Positions 46,212 through 54,592 of a stretch of DNA of 64,000 nucleotides are shown one piece after another. Source of the DNA: Bifidobacterium aquikefiri. GTDB lineage: Bacteria > Actinomycetota > Actinomycetes > Actinomycetales > Bifidobacteriaceae. The notes under the pieces are model-generated. The model was not told the origin of the DNA and did no database searches. It saw only the letters and a program-made list of their open reading frames with translations. The translations under genes and the position numbers were made by a program. Every line of letters starts with the position of its first letter. Positions within the stretch are counted from its first letter, which is position 1. Location: the NCBI RefSeq assembly GCF_002259795.1, contig NZ_MWXA01000005.1, forward strand, positions 124,001-188,000. Reading direction: 5' to 3'.

Positions 46212-47837
46212 TCAGCGCAATACGCCGACAGTCTCGTTCACTGTTATCTTTGCGTGCTGAAGCATCAGAGAAATGGGTTGCAGATAGCTTGAAGCAGCCA
46301 CCTTTGCTTTGTCCAGTGTCGAACTGGACAAAGCTATGTCCCAAGACAGAGCATCCTTCGAAGATTGCTGTTGCCGCACTGTAATTGCGGCGACATGCGA
46401 GCCCAAATCACTCAATGCCAGAGAGGAAGCGGCATTAGGACCAACCTGAACCGTTGTTGTTTCGAGACGACTGCCATCCGCATTGTAACTATCAATGTCG
46501 GCTGACGCTTTCTGTGTGGAGTGATTCGCCACCACCAATGAGCCGTCCAGTCCCTTGGGCAGAGCGATTGCACTGAACTGAGGCGTGGATTGGGCAGCAA
46601 TCACACCAAAGTCCTGCTGGCCGTTTGAGCCGTTCACTGTCGTAATTGCTGAAGCATGAATATCATTATCGGCAGTCACCGATATCGCCATGGCATCGTC
46701 GGGAACGCTACCCATATCGATGGATGCGACGCGATGCGCCTCAATGGATTCCGACCTTGAATTCTTCAAGCCCGCCTTCGTCACCCAAGATAAGCTGATC
46801 TTGCTGGCCGCCTCAGCGTATGCAAGCAGCTTCACATGCTGCCCCTTGGTCACGCCTGGCAACACCATGCTCTGTGAAGCGGAACCATTTGCCGTAACGT
46901 ATTCAGATCCCAAGGTTTTCAAACCATCAAGACCAACCACCTTGACGACGGCAGCGACTGCCGTATCCTTGCTTGAAATGGTGACGAATAAACCATCCTG
47001 TTGTGGAGCCGCAGCAGCAAGATCATATACTGATTCACTACCAGCTCCAACGGTCACGGTTCGAGCAGTATTGAGTGCGAGTGTTCCATCGCTCCCCGTC
47101 CCCCAGACATTAATTGAAATCGCGGTGGCCTTATCAGTTGGATTTGCAATAACCAACTGCTGAGTCCATCCCGTATCGGTTGGGGGAAGCAAAAAAGACT
47201 GCGACAACGTCGGACTCACACATGAAGTAGCCGATAAACCACGCAAATCACCTTGCGTTGCCTGTGAAACGACAGAAGAGGCAGCTCCTGCACCATTCTT
47301 GGTATCCAACAATTGCGTGTTCTGCACTAAGGCGTGTGCATTTACAGTGCTCTGAGCGACGGAGACGGCAGCGTCATCAGTCGGATCCTTGTCTTCGAGT
47401 TGAGTTGCCAGGGCAGTCCCATCACCATTGGGGAAAGCCGTGATCGATGAATCATAGATTGCTCCAAATGCCGCATGTGCCGAATCCGATGAGATGTCTC
47501 CTGAAGTGGCCTGGAACTGTGAATCACCGTAACTCGCAGAATCTGCCAAACTCATGCGAGAAGGGCAATATCCCGTAATCGTATGCTGGGTAACGGTATG
47601 CTCCTGGATTGCGGAACTGCCGTTTTCACTATCGACTTGCCCCTGTGCCGGTTCAATGGCGACAAGAACGAACATCATCGCAAGAATTACTAGGGCGGAG
47701 AGCGATGCAAGCGCTATCTTTGAAATTCTTCGACTGCGTGATGAGGCCATCTGTACCGGCGGCTCAGCTTTGCTGAAGATGGCACCCTGCTGATTTTCAC
47801 GGTGTTGTGAGTTCATGGTTTCAGTATTCTTCTTCAT
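46212..47837 (-). CDS. DUF5719-family membrane-anchored protein
   Basis: The roughly 541-residue protein has a short cytoplasmic tail, a transmembrane segment near residues 42-62 (IALASLSALVILAMMFVLVA), and an extracytoplasmic domain rich in Ser, Ala and Thr built of beta-type repeats (NPTDKATAISINVWG, VVANHSTQKASADIDSYN). No enzyme motif is visible. The gene lies next to the giant glycosyltransferase in many actinobacteria. Start choice is uncertain: GTG 47849 overlaps the upstream stop, ATG 47837 is used. Confidence 0.72.
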   Translation of the reverse strand: MKKNTETMNSQHRENQQGAIFSKAEPPVQMASSRSRRISKIALASLSALVILAMMFVLVAIEPAQGQVDSENGSSAIQEHTVTQHTITGYCPSRMSLADSASYGDSQFQATSGDISSDSAHAAFGAIYDSSITAFPNGDGTALATQLEDKDPTDDAAVSVAQSTVNAHALVQNTQLLDTKNGAGAASSVVSQATQGDLRGLSATSCVSPTLSQSFLLPPTDTGWTQQLVIANPTDKATAISINVWGTGSDGTLALNTARTVTVGAGSESVYDLAAAAPQQDGLFVTISSKDTAVAAVVKVVGLDGLKTLGSEYVTANGSASQSMVLPGVTKGQHVKLLAYAEAASKISLSWVTKAGLKNSRSESIEAHRVASIDMGSVPDDAMAISVTADNDIHASAITTVNGSNGQQDFGVIAAQSTPQFSAIALPKGLDGSLVVANHSTQKASADIDSYNADGSRLETTTVQVGPNAASSLALSDLGSHVAAITVRQQQSSKDALSWDIALSSSTLDKAKVAASSYLQPISLMLQHAKITVNETVGVLR

Positions 47838-47845
47838 GTTTCTTC

Positions 47846-50800
47846 TCACCTCTGGCTACTTCTTGTGCGACGAGGCAAAGCCACGAGGCAATATATGACA
47901 AGGCAGATTGCCAGACACCAGAGCCATGGCGCTCTGAATGGATTATTGAGTGCCTTGTGTTCACCGACTGTGGAGATGCCACCCTTGTAGGCATCGAGTC
48001 CGGTCAAACGGAAATAGGTTCCGTTGCCGTTGCTCACGACCGATTGCACCCCAGCACTCGCTGTGATGTTGGATATCAAGGAATCCGTAGCATTTTCACT
48101 GCTGACCGAGGAATTCCTGGCACTGAGATTATTGACCATTCCCGTATAGGGCACATAGATGGCACCAATGCCGAGATTGGTCAACGCCGCAATGGCATCA
48201 TCGGCACTATTCGAAAGCAGCTCGGCACAGGCTTGCCCTATGACTGCCGATGCTGTATCTTCTCGGCCGAGATATTGTGATACTCGTGCTGCGGGGGAAC
48301 TATCGATGATATCGCCGTTGCCTGTTCGCATCAGAGAATAATCCACTCTGTTTGCAGAGAGCGCAGCCAAGGCAAGCACACGATGCGATGATTTCTGAGA
48401 AAGATAGTCTCGCGCCACCATTGGCAGACCACTGCCCGATGTCGTAATAGAGCTTCGAGCACTAGTCAGCAGACCACCATACACCCCCCATACTGCAACG
48501 CACAGGAACAGAACAATGGCAAGCGAGATGCGGCCCGCCTTGGCAAAAGACACGAAACGATGCCGTGAACCTGCGCTGATTTCCTGCATAGTGGATCGCT
48601 GAGCAAGCTCAATGAATTGATGCACTGCCGATCCGGCTATCAGGCAGACGCATGAAAGCAACGCCATAATCACGAGAGAAAGCCCGGGCAGCGGTGATGC
48701 GGCCACGCTTGCTGTGGCATCCGTACCAACTCCAATGCGAACCGATACCAAAGACACGAGCAGTCCTGCGATTGCGAGAATCCACATCATTCTTGAAAGA
48801 CGCAAAGCGAAAGGCAAAGCCAACGCACACACTCCAAATACAACCAGCAAGGCAAAACTTGCCCAAAGTGCGATAACCAAGACATTGCCTTGCAAGAGCC
48901 ACAATTGTTTGCTCTGCATGGACTGCATGCCGAAGCTCTGCTCAATGAGTTGCAGTGCGTTCAAGGCTCTTGGCGAAGCTCCGACGCTCGAAACCGGTAT
49001 CTGAATATCACCAAAGAGTTGTCTCCAATCCCCTGCAGTCCAGAACTCAACTGCATTGAGAAGCAGGGGCGCCAAAGCCAATGCTGATGGAATTGGAATG
49101 AGCAAAAGCATGGTGCGATGCGAACGGACAATCACCAGGAAGGATGCAAAGACGGCAATCAAAGGCAACACTATCTGCGGCTCTGACAACGTCACTGGTA
49201 TGAAGCACAGCGAAGCCAGCGCTGCCGATTGAATCGAGGGATGAGGACGAGCGGGCATTTCAGTGCGATACATTCCCACTGCCCTCAACATAAAGGCAAA
49301 GGAGACGGGCAGGAAGATCATGCTGACGGCCAATGCCACGGATCCATCACTATATATGCCAAGAAGCCATGTCGATGCCGCCCACAGCAGCGATGCAGCA
49401 AAACGAATGATGTTTGAGCGAGTGAAAATTCCGGCAAGTGCCCAGAATGATACGGCACACAGCGGAGCCGCAAGCACAATCATAAGGAGCAGGGCTGTAT
49501 TGGCGTGTCCGATGGTAATGATGTTCGCAACGACGATTATGAAGAGGAATGGCGTTGGCGAGGCAAAGATGCCAAGACCCGAACCGAACGACCAATTGCT
49601 CGTTGCACTGCTCCATAGCTGACTCCAACTTGCATTGAAGGGAAGCAGCGTGTTCGATGCCGCTCCTTCACCGGCGAACAGACCAGTTATCAACATGCGC
49701 TGCTCTGCAACCACTGCTGTGGATGTGATGACAAGCAGTGCAACTACCCAAAGCAGTCGAATACGCATCTGCCGGTGAAGGTGAGCTACCGCCAGAGGAC
49801 TGAGCAGTGTGACGCTGCCCTGTTCGGCAAAGGCCTCATTGCGTTCCTTCCACTGCCTGAGTTGATTTCTTCCGGCGACCAGCATATTCAACGAAGAAAG
49901 CGTAACCGTCTTGCCATGGGCCAGTCTTCTTCTAGCCGCAATCGCTCCTGGAAGAATAAGGAACATGCGCCAAGGAATGCACAAGTCACACAAAGCCTCA
50001 TATGGCTGTTTTCTAAAGAGTCGCTGCGCGAATGACCCAATCCCCTGCAATACGAGCCAGATCCACAGGAACGGCCAGAGAATCATGCGACTATCAGTGA
50101 TGCGATACCGCAACCGCGCATCCGCCACGCTCAAGTAGTGGTTGTGAACTGTCTGTGCCTCAGCGGCACGCCCATTCTTGGTACGAATTCCCTCATATCT
50201 CGCGCGACGATGGGCGATGACCGCCTGCGGAACGACGATTACCCGACCGGCATGAAGACAGATACGGCGTGATATCTCAGCGGATTCACCGAAAGTTCCA
50301 AACCATGAGTCCACGCCGCCCGAACTGTTGAGTGTTGATAGTGGCATCAGTGCACCGGCGAGAGATACTGCAAAAACATCCTGACGGGCATCATATTGCT
50401 CCTGGTCAGGTTCGCCATCAACGACAAGGCTGACCAGACGGTGCTTGGCAGCATAGTATCCGACGTTATGCAGATTATGATCGTTCCAGCCGATGTGCTT
50501 GGCACCAATCAATGAAGCCTTGGGAGCATTGCGCCAAGCCTCACGCAGTGCATCCAGACATTGCGGATTCTCTGGGCGCGAATCATCATGCAACAGCCAT
50601 AGACCACGAACGGATTCTGGCAGTCTGGCATAGCTCAATGCCTGAGAAACCGCATGGGAGAACGAAACTGCGCCCTTTGCACGAACCAGTTGAACCTGAA
50701 CTGTGTGGACTTGGGGAAAACTTTCTCCAGAATGCGTATTCGGCTCCAGCACTTCAAATGAAGAATATAGAGGTGTAGATGTTTCACCACTGCAGTCAGC

Positions 50801-50998
50801 AATGACAATGCAGCTGGGAAGCACCCGCTGTTGGAGGACACTTTCAAATGTTTTCGTGAAAAAACGCAAATCCTCCTCGACAGTGATGACCGCAGCCACA
50901 TCTTCCGCCACATCCGAGCGAAGAGATTGAGCATGCTCGGACATGGTCTGAGCGAGTACCTGTTGTATGCCTGGAGCTGTGAAACCAACTGAATTCAT
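47846..50998 (-). CDS. Large membrane glycosyltransferase (GT2 family)
   Basis: The 1050-residue protein has an N-terminal cytosolic GT2-type domain (VAAVITVEEDLRFFTKTFES, GLWLLHDDSRPEN with the DxD-like acids). It is followed by a long region with about 12-14 transmembrane segments and a large external portion near the C-terminus. Such actinobacterial proteins take part in envelope polysaccharide synthesis; the acceptor is unknown. It overlaps DUF5719 by four bases and follows the whiB2-type gene. The start at 50998 lacks a clear ribosome binding site. Confidence 0.85.
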   Translation of the reverse strand: MNSVGFTAPGIQQVLAQTMSEHAQSLRSDVAEDVAAVITVEEDLRFFTKTFESVLQQRVLPSCIVIADCSGETSTPLYSSFEVLEPNTHSGESFPQVHTVQVQLVRAKGAVSFSHAVSQALSYARLPESVRGLWLLHDDSRPENPQCLDALREAWRNAPKASLIGAKHIGWNDHNLHNVGYYAAKHRLVSLVVDGEPDQEQYDARQDVFAVSLAGALMPLSTLNSSGGVDSWFGTFGESAEISRRICLHAGRVIVVPQAVIAHRRARYEGIRTKNGRAAEAQTVHNHYLSVADARLRYRITDSRMILWPFLWIWLVLQGIGSFAQRLFRKQPYEALCDLCIPWRMFLILPGAIAARRRLAHGKTVTLSSLNMLVAGRNQLRQWKERNEAFAEQGSVTLLSPLAVAHLHRQMRIRLLWVVALLVITSTAVVAEQRMLITGLFAGEGAASNTLLPFNASWSQLWSSATSNWSFGSGLGIFASPTPFLFIIVVANIITIGHANTALLLMIVLAAPLCAVSFWALAGIFTRSNIIRFAASLLWAASTWLLGIYSDGSVALAVSMIFLPVSFAFMLRAVGMYRTEMPARPHPSIQSAALASLCFIPVTLSEPQIVLPLIAVFASFLVIVRSHRTMLLLIPIPSALALAPLLLNAVEFWTAGDWRQLFGDIQIPVSSVGASPRALNALQLIEQSFGMQSMQSKQLWLLQGNVLVIALWASFALLVVFGVCALALPFALRLSRMMWILAIAGLLVSLVSVRIGVGTDATASVAASPLPGLSLVIMALLSCVCLIAGSAVHQFIELAQRSTMQEISAGSRHRFVSFAKAGRISLAIVLFLCVAVWGVYGGLLTSARSSITTSGSGLPMVARDYLSQKSSHRVLALAALSANRVDYSLMRTGNGDIIDSSPAARVSQYLGREDTASAVIGQACAELLSNSADDAIAALTNLGIGAIYVPYTGMVNNLSARNSSVSSENATDSLISNITASAGVQSVVSNGNGTYFRLTGLDAYKGGISTVGEHKALNNPFRAPWLWCLAICLVIYCLVALPRRTRSSQR

Positions 50999-51068
50999 AT
51001 AACCAGTGTAAGCATAGGTCCAAGAAGATAAGGGATGAGTGGACTGTGCGTTGCACAATCCACTCGCT

Positions 51069-51365
51069 TCATGCCTGCTGCTCCTTGTGATAGCGCCGTC
51101 TCTCACGTTCGCTCATGCCACCCCAGATACCGAAACGCTCATCATGTGCAATTGCCCATTCCAGACAAAGCTCGCGCACCTCACATTGGGCGCAGATTCT
51201 TTTCGCCTCTCTGGTCGAACCACCTTTTTCAGGGAAGAACGCCTCCGGATCAGTCTGCGCGCATAGGGCCCGATGCTGCCAGGAAAGATCTTCACTGGAA
51301 TCGAATAATCCCCAAAGTTGGTTCGCCGATGCTGACGGAGAATTGCCTTCGATGCCATCCCACAT
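51069..51365 (-). CDS. whiB2: WhiB-family iron-sulfur regulator (WhiB2-like)
   Basis: The 98-residue protein carries the four cluster cysteines of the family (ALCAQTDPEAFFPEKGGS, then RICAQCEVRELCLEW) and the G[VI]WGG turn (FGIWGG), with a basic tail SERERRRYHKEQQ. WhiB proteins hold a 4Fe-4S cluster and regulate with the sigma factor; WhiB2 is tied to division and septation. GAGGAGG six bases upstream of ATG 51365 fixes the start; the 53-residue extension is dropped. It sits beside the glycosyltransferase as in mycobacterial Rv3260c. Confidence 0.92.
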   Translation of the reverse strand: MWDGIEGNSPSASANQLWGLFDSSEDLSWQHRALCAQTDPEAFFPEKGGSTREAKRICAQCEVRELCLEWAIAHDERFGIWGGMSERERRRYHKEQQA

Positions 51366-51665
51366 GGCTAACCTCCTCGGTGCATCGTGTGCACATGCAG
51401 AGAATGATATGACTTCGTGTAAATTACACACTTGTGAGAAAGCATTTGTCAATGAAAACACAAAATTTACCAATAAACTTGCAATTTCAAGCGTTTTGCA
51501 TCGAAATTTCAGAGTCTTGGGCACACTAATTTCACAATTTTCAGCAGGCTTTCAGAGAAGGACACTTTCGATGAATTACAATTTAAGAGTTTACGAGGGA
51601 TAGAACGGTATCACGATTGCGAGAATCACGTACGATCCTTGTATTTCCGACAGGAAGGCTTAAGC
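51366..51665. promoter_or_regulatory. AT-rich divergent promoter region, whiB2-like / first LCP gene
   Basis: Three hundred bases between divergent genes are strikingly AT-rich, with runs of A and T. GTGTAAATTACAC at 51417-51429 is a perfect odd palindrome about 52 bases before the whiB start. The region contains no gene. AGGAAGG before GTG 51666 serves the LCP gene. Confidence 0.5.
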
Positions 51666-53087
51666 GTGGCTTTGAAGAAACATACAGGTATGAATCCTCC
51701 GAATATCGGTGGATTCATGGTAACTGCACCTAAGCACGGAATAAGTTTCGTAACTCATCACCATATTCTCACTGTCGTTTCTCTAGCCATTGTAGCGTTC
51801 TTCGCGTTCTCAGCCACCTTCGCAGCCGCAAGCTTCCTCGATATCGACAATACCGTGCAGTCAAACGCCGTCCCTATCCTTTCGCCGAGCAAGGGAACCA
51901 GCACGCCCACAACACTCGATCAATACGCCGGCAAGACGCTCAATATTCTGATCCTGGGGCAGGATACACGCTCCGGCTCTCAGAATGCTGCCATCGGTGG
52001 CGATGACGGCGAAGAGAATCATCAGTCGGACACGGCGATGGTCATGCAGATTTCGGCTGACCGCTCCTATGTCAATCTGGTCTCGATTCCCCGTGACTCG
52101 CTTGTCGATGCTCCAAGCTGCAAGACAACCAAGGGCACCATCCCCGCTCGATATAACGTGATGTTCAACTCGATATTTGCATATGGATATTCCCAAGGTG
52201 GAGATATCGCATCCGCTGCCAATTGCGCAATGACCGCCGTGAACGCCTTGACCGGTTTGGACATCTCTTCGTTCATCGTCGCAGATTTTGCAGGTCTTAA
52301 AGACATGATTGATGCCATTGGCGGGGTTAGCGTCTGTATTCCAGAGGACACGAAGGATTCCTACACCAATCTCACCCTTTCCAAGGGCCTGCAGCACTTG
52401 AATGGCACCCAGGCAACGCAGTATGCCCGCATGAGGCATGGAACCGGAACCGATGGCTCAGATATCATGCGTACAACGCGTCAGCAGTATCTCGTCAAGG
52501 CATTGCTGGCCACAGCACGTTCCAAAAACCTGTTCACCAATGCCTCACAGATGTATCAACTTGCAAAGTCTGCTTTGAGTTCCCTGAAATTTAGTGAGAA
52601 CCTTGCCACCACAACAGGACTGGTTGGCCTCGCAATGAGTCTGAAAAACCTGACAACTTCACGTATCTATTCCCAGACTGTACCTGTTACCACCGCTCCT
52701 TCTGATTCCAACCGTGTGGTGTGGGCGAGTACGGCATCCAGTGTCTGGGCAAAATTCAAGGATAGCCAGCCGCTCACCCAGTCAACGGCAAGTGCTTCTA
52801 GCTCCACAAGTAGCTCTAGCAGCTCATCCAGCTCCAGCAGCGCATCCAGCTCAACTCCAAGCGCATCAAGTTCCACGAGCGCGTCATCGACACCAAGCGC
52901 AACGGTAAATGCAAACACTGGCTTGATAACCGAGACCAATGGAACGCTGCTCGACCCGGAAACGGGAGGCATAGTTGACCCTGAAAGTGGAGCCATCCGT
53001 GATCCAAACACTGGCCAATACATTGGCATGGCAGCCAAATACATTAACTTCACGGTATGTGGGATTACTGCGCAGGATTGGGACTGA
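51666..53087 (+). CDS. LytR-CpsA-Psr ligase with Ser-rich linker (first copy)
   Basis: LCP enzymes attach polyprenyl-linked polysaccharide to peptidoglycan. The 473-residue protein has a transmembrane anchor (about residues 35-60) and the LCP catalytic region: ILILGQDTRSGSQ, DTAMVMQISADRSYVNLVSIPRDSLVD, and RMRHGTGTDGSDIMRTTRQQ with conserved Arg/Asp. The C-terminal part holds a Ser-rich, low-complexity tract of about 37 residues and three repeats DPETGG, DPESGA, DPNTGQ. GTG 51666 is preceded by AGGAAGG. Confidence 0.88.
   Translation: MALKKHTGMNPPNIGGFMVTAPKHGISFVTHHHILTVVSLAIVAFFAFSATFAAASFLDIDNTVQSNAVPILSPSKGTSTPTTLDQYAGKTLNILILGQDTRSGSQNAAIGGDDGEENHQSDTAMVMQISADRSYVNLVSIPRDSLVDAPSCKTTKGTIPARYNVMFNSIFAYGYSQGGDIASAANCAMTAVNALTGLDISSFIVADFAGLKDMIDAIGGVSVCIPEDTKDSYTNLTLSKGLQHLNGTQATQYARMRHGTGTDGSDIMRTTRQQYLVKALLATARSKNLFTNASQMYQLAKSALSSLKFSENLATTTGLVGLAMSLKNLTTSRIYSQTVPVTTAPSDSNRVVWASTASSVWAKFKDSQPLTQSTASASSSTSSSSSSSSSSSASSSTPSASSSTSASSTPSATVNANTGLITETNGTLLDPETGGIVDPESGAIRDPNTGQYIGMAAKYINFTVCGITAQDWD
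52795..52905 (+). repeat. Serine-codon low-complexity tract in the first LCP gene
   Basis: About 37 codons of mostly AGC, TCC, TCA and AGT encode a Ser/Ala/Thr/Pro tract. The DNA is a near-repeat of AGC and TCC triplets and could vary in length between strains. Confidence 0.8.
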
Positions 53088-53150
53088 AACTCCCCTGTGC
53101 ACCTCTTTCTGTGTTAAAGCTGTGTCCAGAAAGACAAGTTCGGAGGATAC

Positions 53151-54470
53151 ATGGCTCGAGAATCTGAAGATGCGACATCTGGCGACACTCCGCCAAGTTT
53201 CATTCCGACCCACCATGCGAACCCGTCGAGTCAACCATCTTCGCATGCCAGTGGCGGCAGTTCTGAAGATCTACCCAGCTTTGCTCCGAGAAGAAGTTCA
53301 AATCGAGGTTCACATCCATCGGTTTCGACCGGTAGACCGTACGGCTCGATGCCACGTTCTTCAGGTTCACGCTATTCACAGCGCAAGCCCAACGCGTCCC
53401 AGAACGCTCCCAGCAGTCGAAGACAATATCAGTCATCCTCCTCGAACATTCGCCGCCCGCAAGCTCAATCTTTCTCCGCCAGGCCGTCGCGCCAGGGCGG
53501 CAAGGGAGGCACCACTCGCCTGAAGTTCAACTTCAGACGCATTATCGCGGTCATCATCATCGTGATTCTGCTGCTTCTCGCAATATTTGGCATCGGCATG
53601 TGGAATTGGGTCAATGGTCAACTCAGCAAAAAGGATATGCTCACGTCTGCGGCTGACTCATCGGCGCAGACATGGCTCATCCTAGGTTCCGATCAGCGCG
53701 ATGGCACGCCTGGAACGGGAACGGAAGCTGACGCGCCGGGATTTAGAACAGATACCTTGCTGGTGCTCACCAAACCAAAGAGCGGAAGCAGCTCGCTCAT
53801 TTCAATTCCCCGTGATTCCTTGGTACAGCTGAACGGCACATACATGAAAATCAACGCAGTAGCCGAGAGTGGCGGCTACTCGGCGTTGACCGGGCAGGTC
53901 GAGAATATCACCGGAGAGAAGATCGATCATGTAGCCATGATCAAGTTTGGTGGATTGGAAAAGGTTGTGAATGCGCTTGGTGGCGTCGAACTGTGTTATA
54001 GCAGCACGGTCAACGATGCGAACTCGGGCCTCAATTGGACGGCAGGGTGCCATGTCGCCAACGGCACCACGGCATTGGCCTTCTCAAGAATGCGATACTC
54101 CGATCCTGAAGGTGACTTTGGTCGCGCGAAGAGACAGCGTCAGGCGATCGCGGCAATCGTGAAGAAAGCCTCAAGTTCCACCATTACCAGCAGCCCTTCG
54201 ACCATGCAGAAGGTTGCCAAGGCATCGCTGGCTTCGATAGTGGTCGACAATAAGACAAATCCCTATACTCTGTTGAAGATGGCATTGGCCTTCAAAGCCG
54301 CATCTGGTACGAGCGGTGTGACGGGAAGCGTCTATTGGTCAAATCCCGATTACTATCCAGGCGGTAACGTTGGTTCGACTGTGCTTCTCGATGCTTCGAA
54401 GAACAAGGCACTGTTCACCTCGCTCGGGAATGGAACCCATGCAAAAGGCACTGTGGGCGGGCAAGTCTGA
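53151..54470 (+). CDS. LytR-CpsA-Psr ligase with disordered cytoplasmic N-terminus (second copy)
   Basis: The 439-residue protein has about 120 disordered N-terminal residues rich in Ser, Pro, Arg and Gln, then a transmembrane helix (IIAVIIIVILLLLAIFGIGMW) and the LCP domain: TWLILGSDQRDG, RTDTLLVLTKPKSGSSSLISIPRDSLVQ, SRMRYSDPEGDFGRAKRQRQAI. The catalytic and pyrophosphate-binding Asp/Arg are kept. GGAGG precedes ATG 53151. It is 64 bases after the first copy, so they are probably one operon with different partners or acceptors. Confidence 0.9.
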   Translation: MARESEDATSGDTPPSFIPTHHANPSSQPSSHASGGSSEDLPSFAPRRSSNRGSHPSVSTGRPYGSMPRSSGSRYSQRKPNASQNAPSSRRQYQSSSSNIRRPQAQSFSARPSRQGGKGGTTRLKFNFRRIIAVIIIVILLLLAIFGIGMWNWVNGQLSKKDMLTSAADSSAQTWLILGSDQRDGTPGTGTEADAPGFRTDTLLVLTKPKSGSSSLISIPRDSLVQLNGTYMKINAVAESGGYSALTGQVENITGEKIDHVAMIKFGGLEKVVNALGGVELCYSSTVNDANSGLNWTAGCHVANGTTALAFSRMRYSDPEGDFGRAKRQRQAIAAIVKKASSSTITSSPSTMQKVAKASLASIVVDNKTNPYTLLKMALAFKAASGTSGVTGSVYWSNPDYYPGGNVGSTVLLDASKNKALFTSLGNGTHAKGTVGGQV

Positions 54471-54592
54471 TCTGCGATACCTGATCTGCGGGCAAAGATT
54501 GAATTGACAAAGTCTGAACATATCTGGCTCATATTCGACCACAACGCCTGATGCCATAGCCGAGCGTTGCATGAGGTTGAGATACTGTGGCA

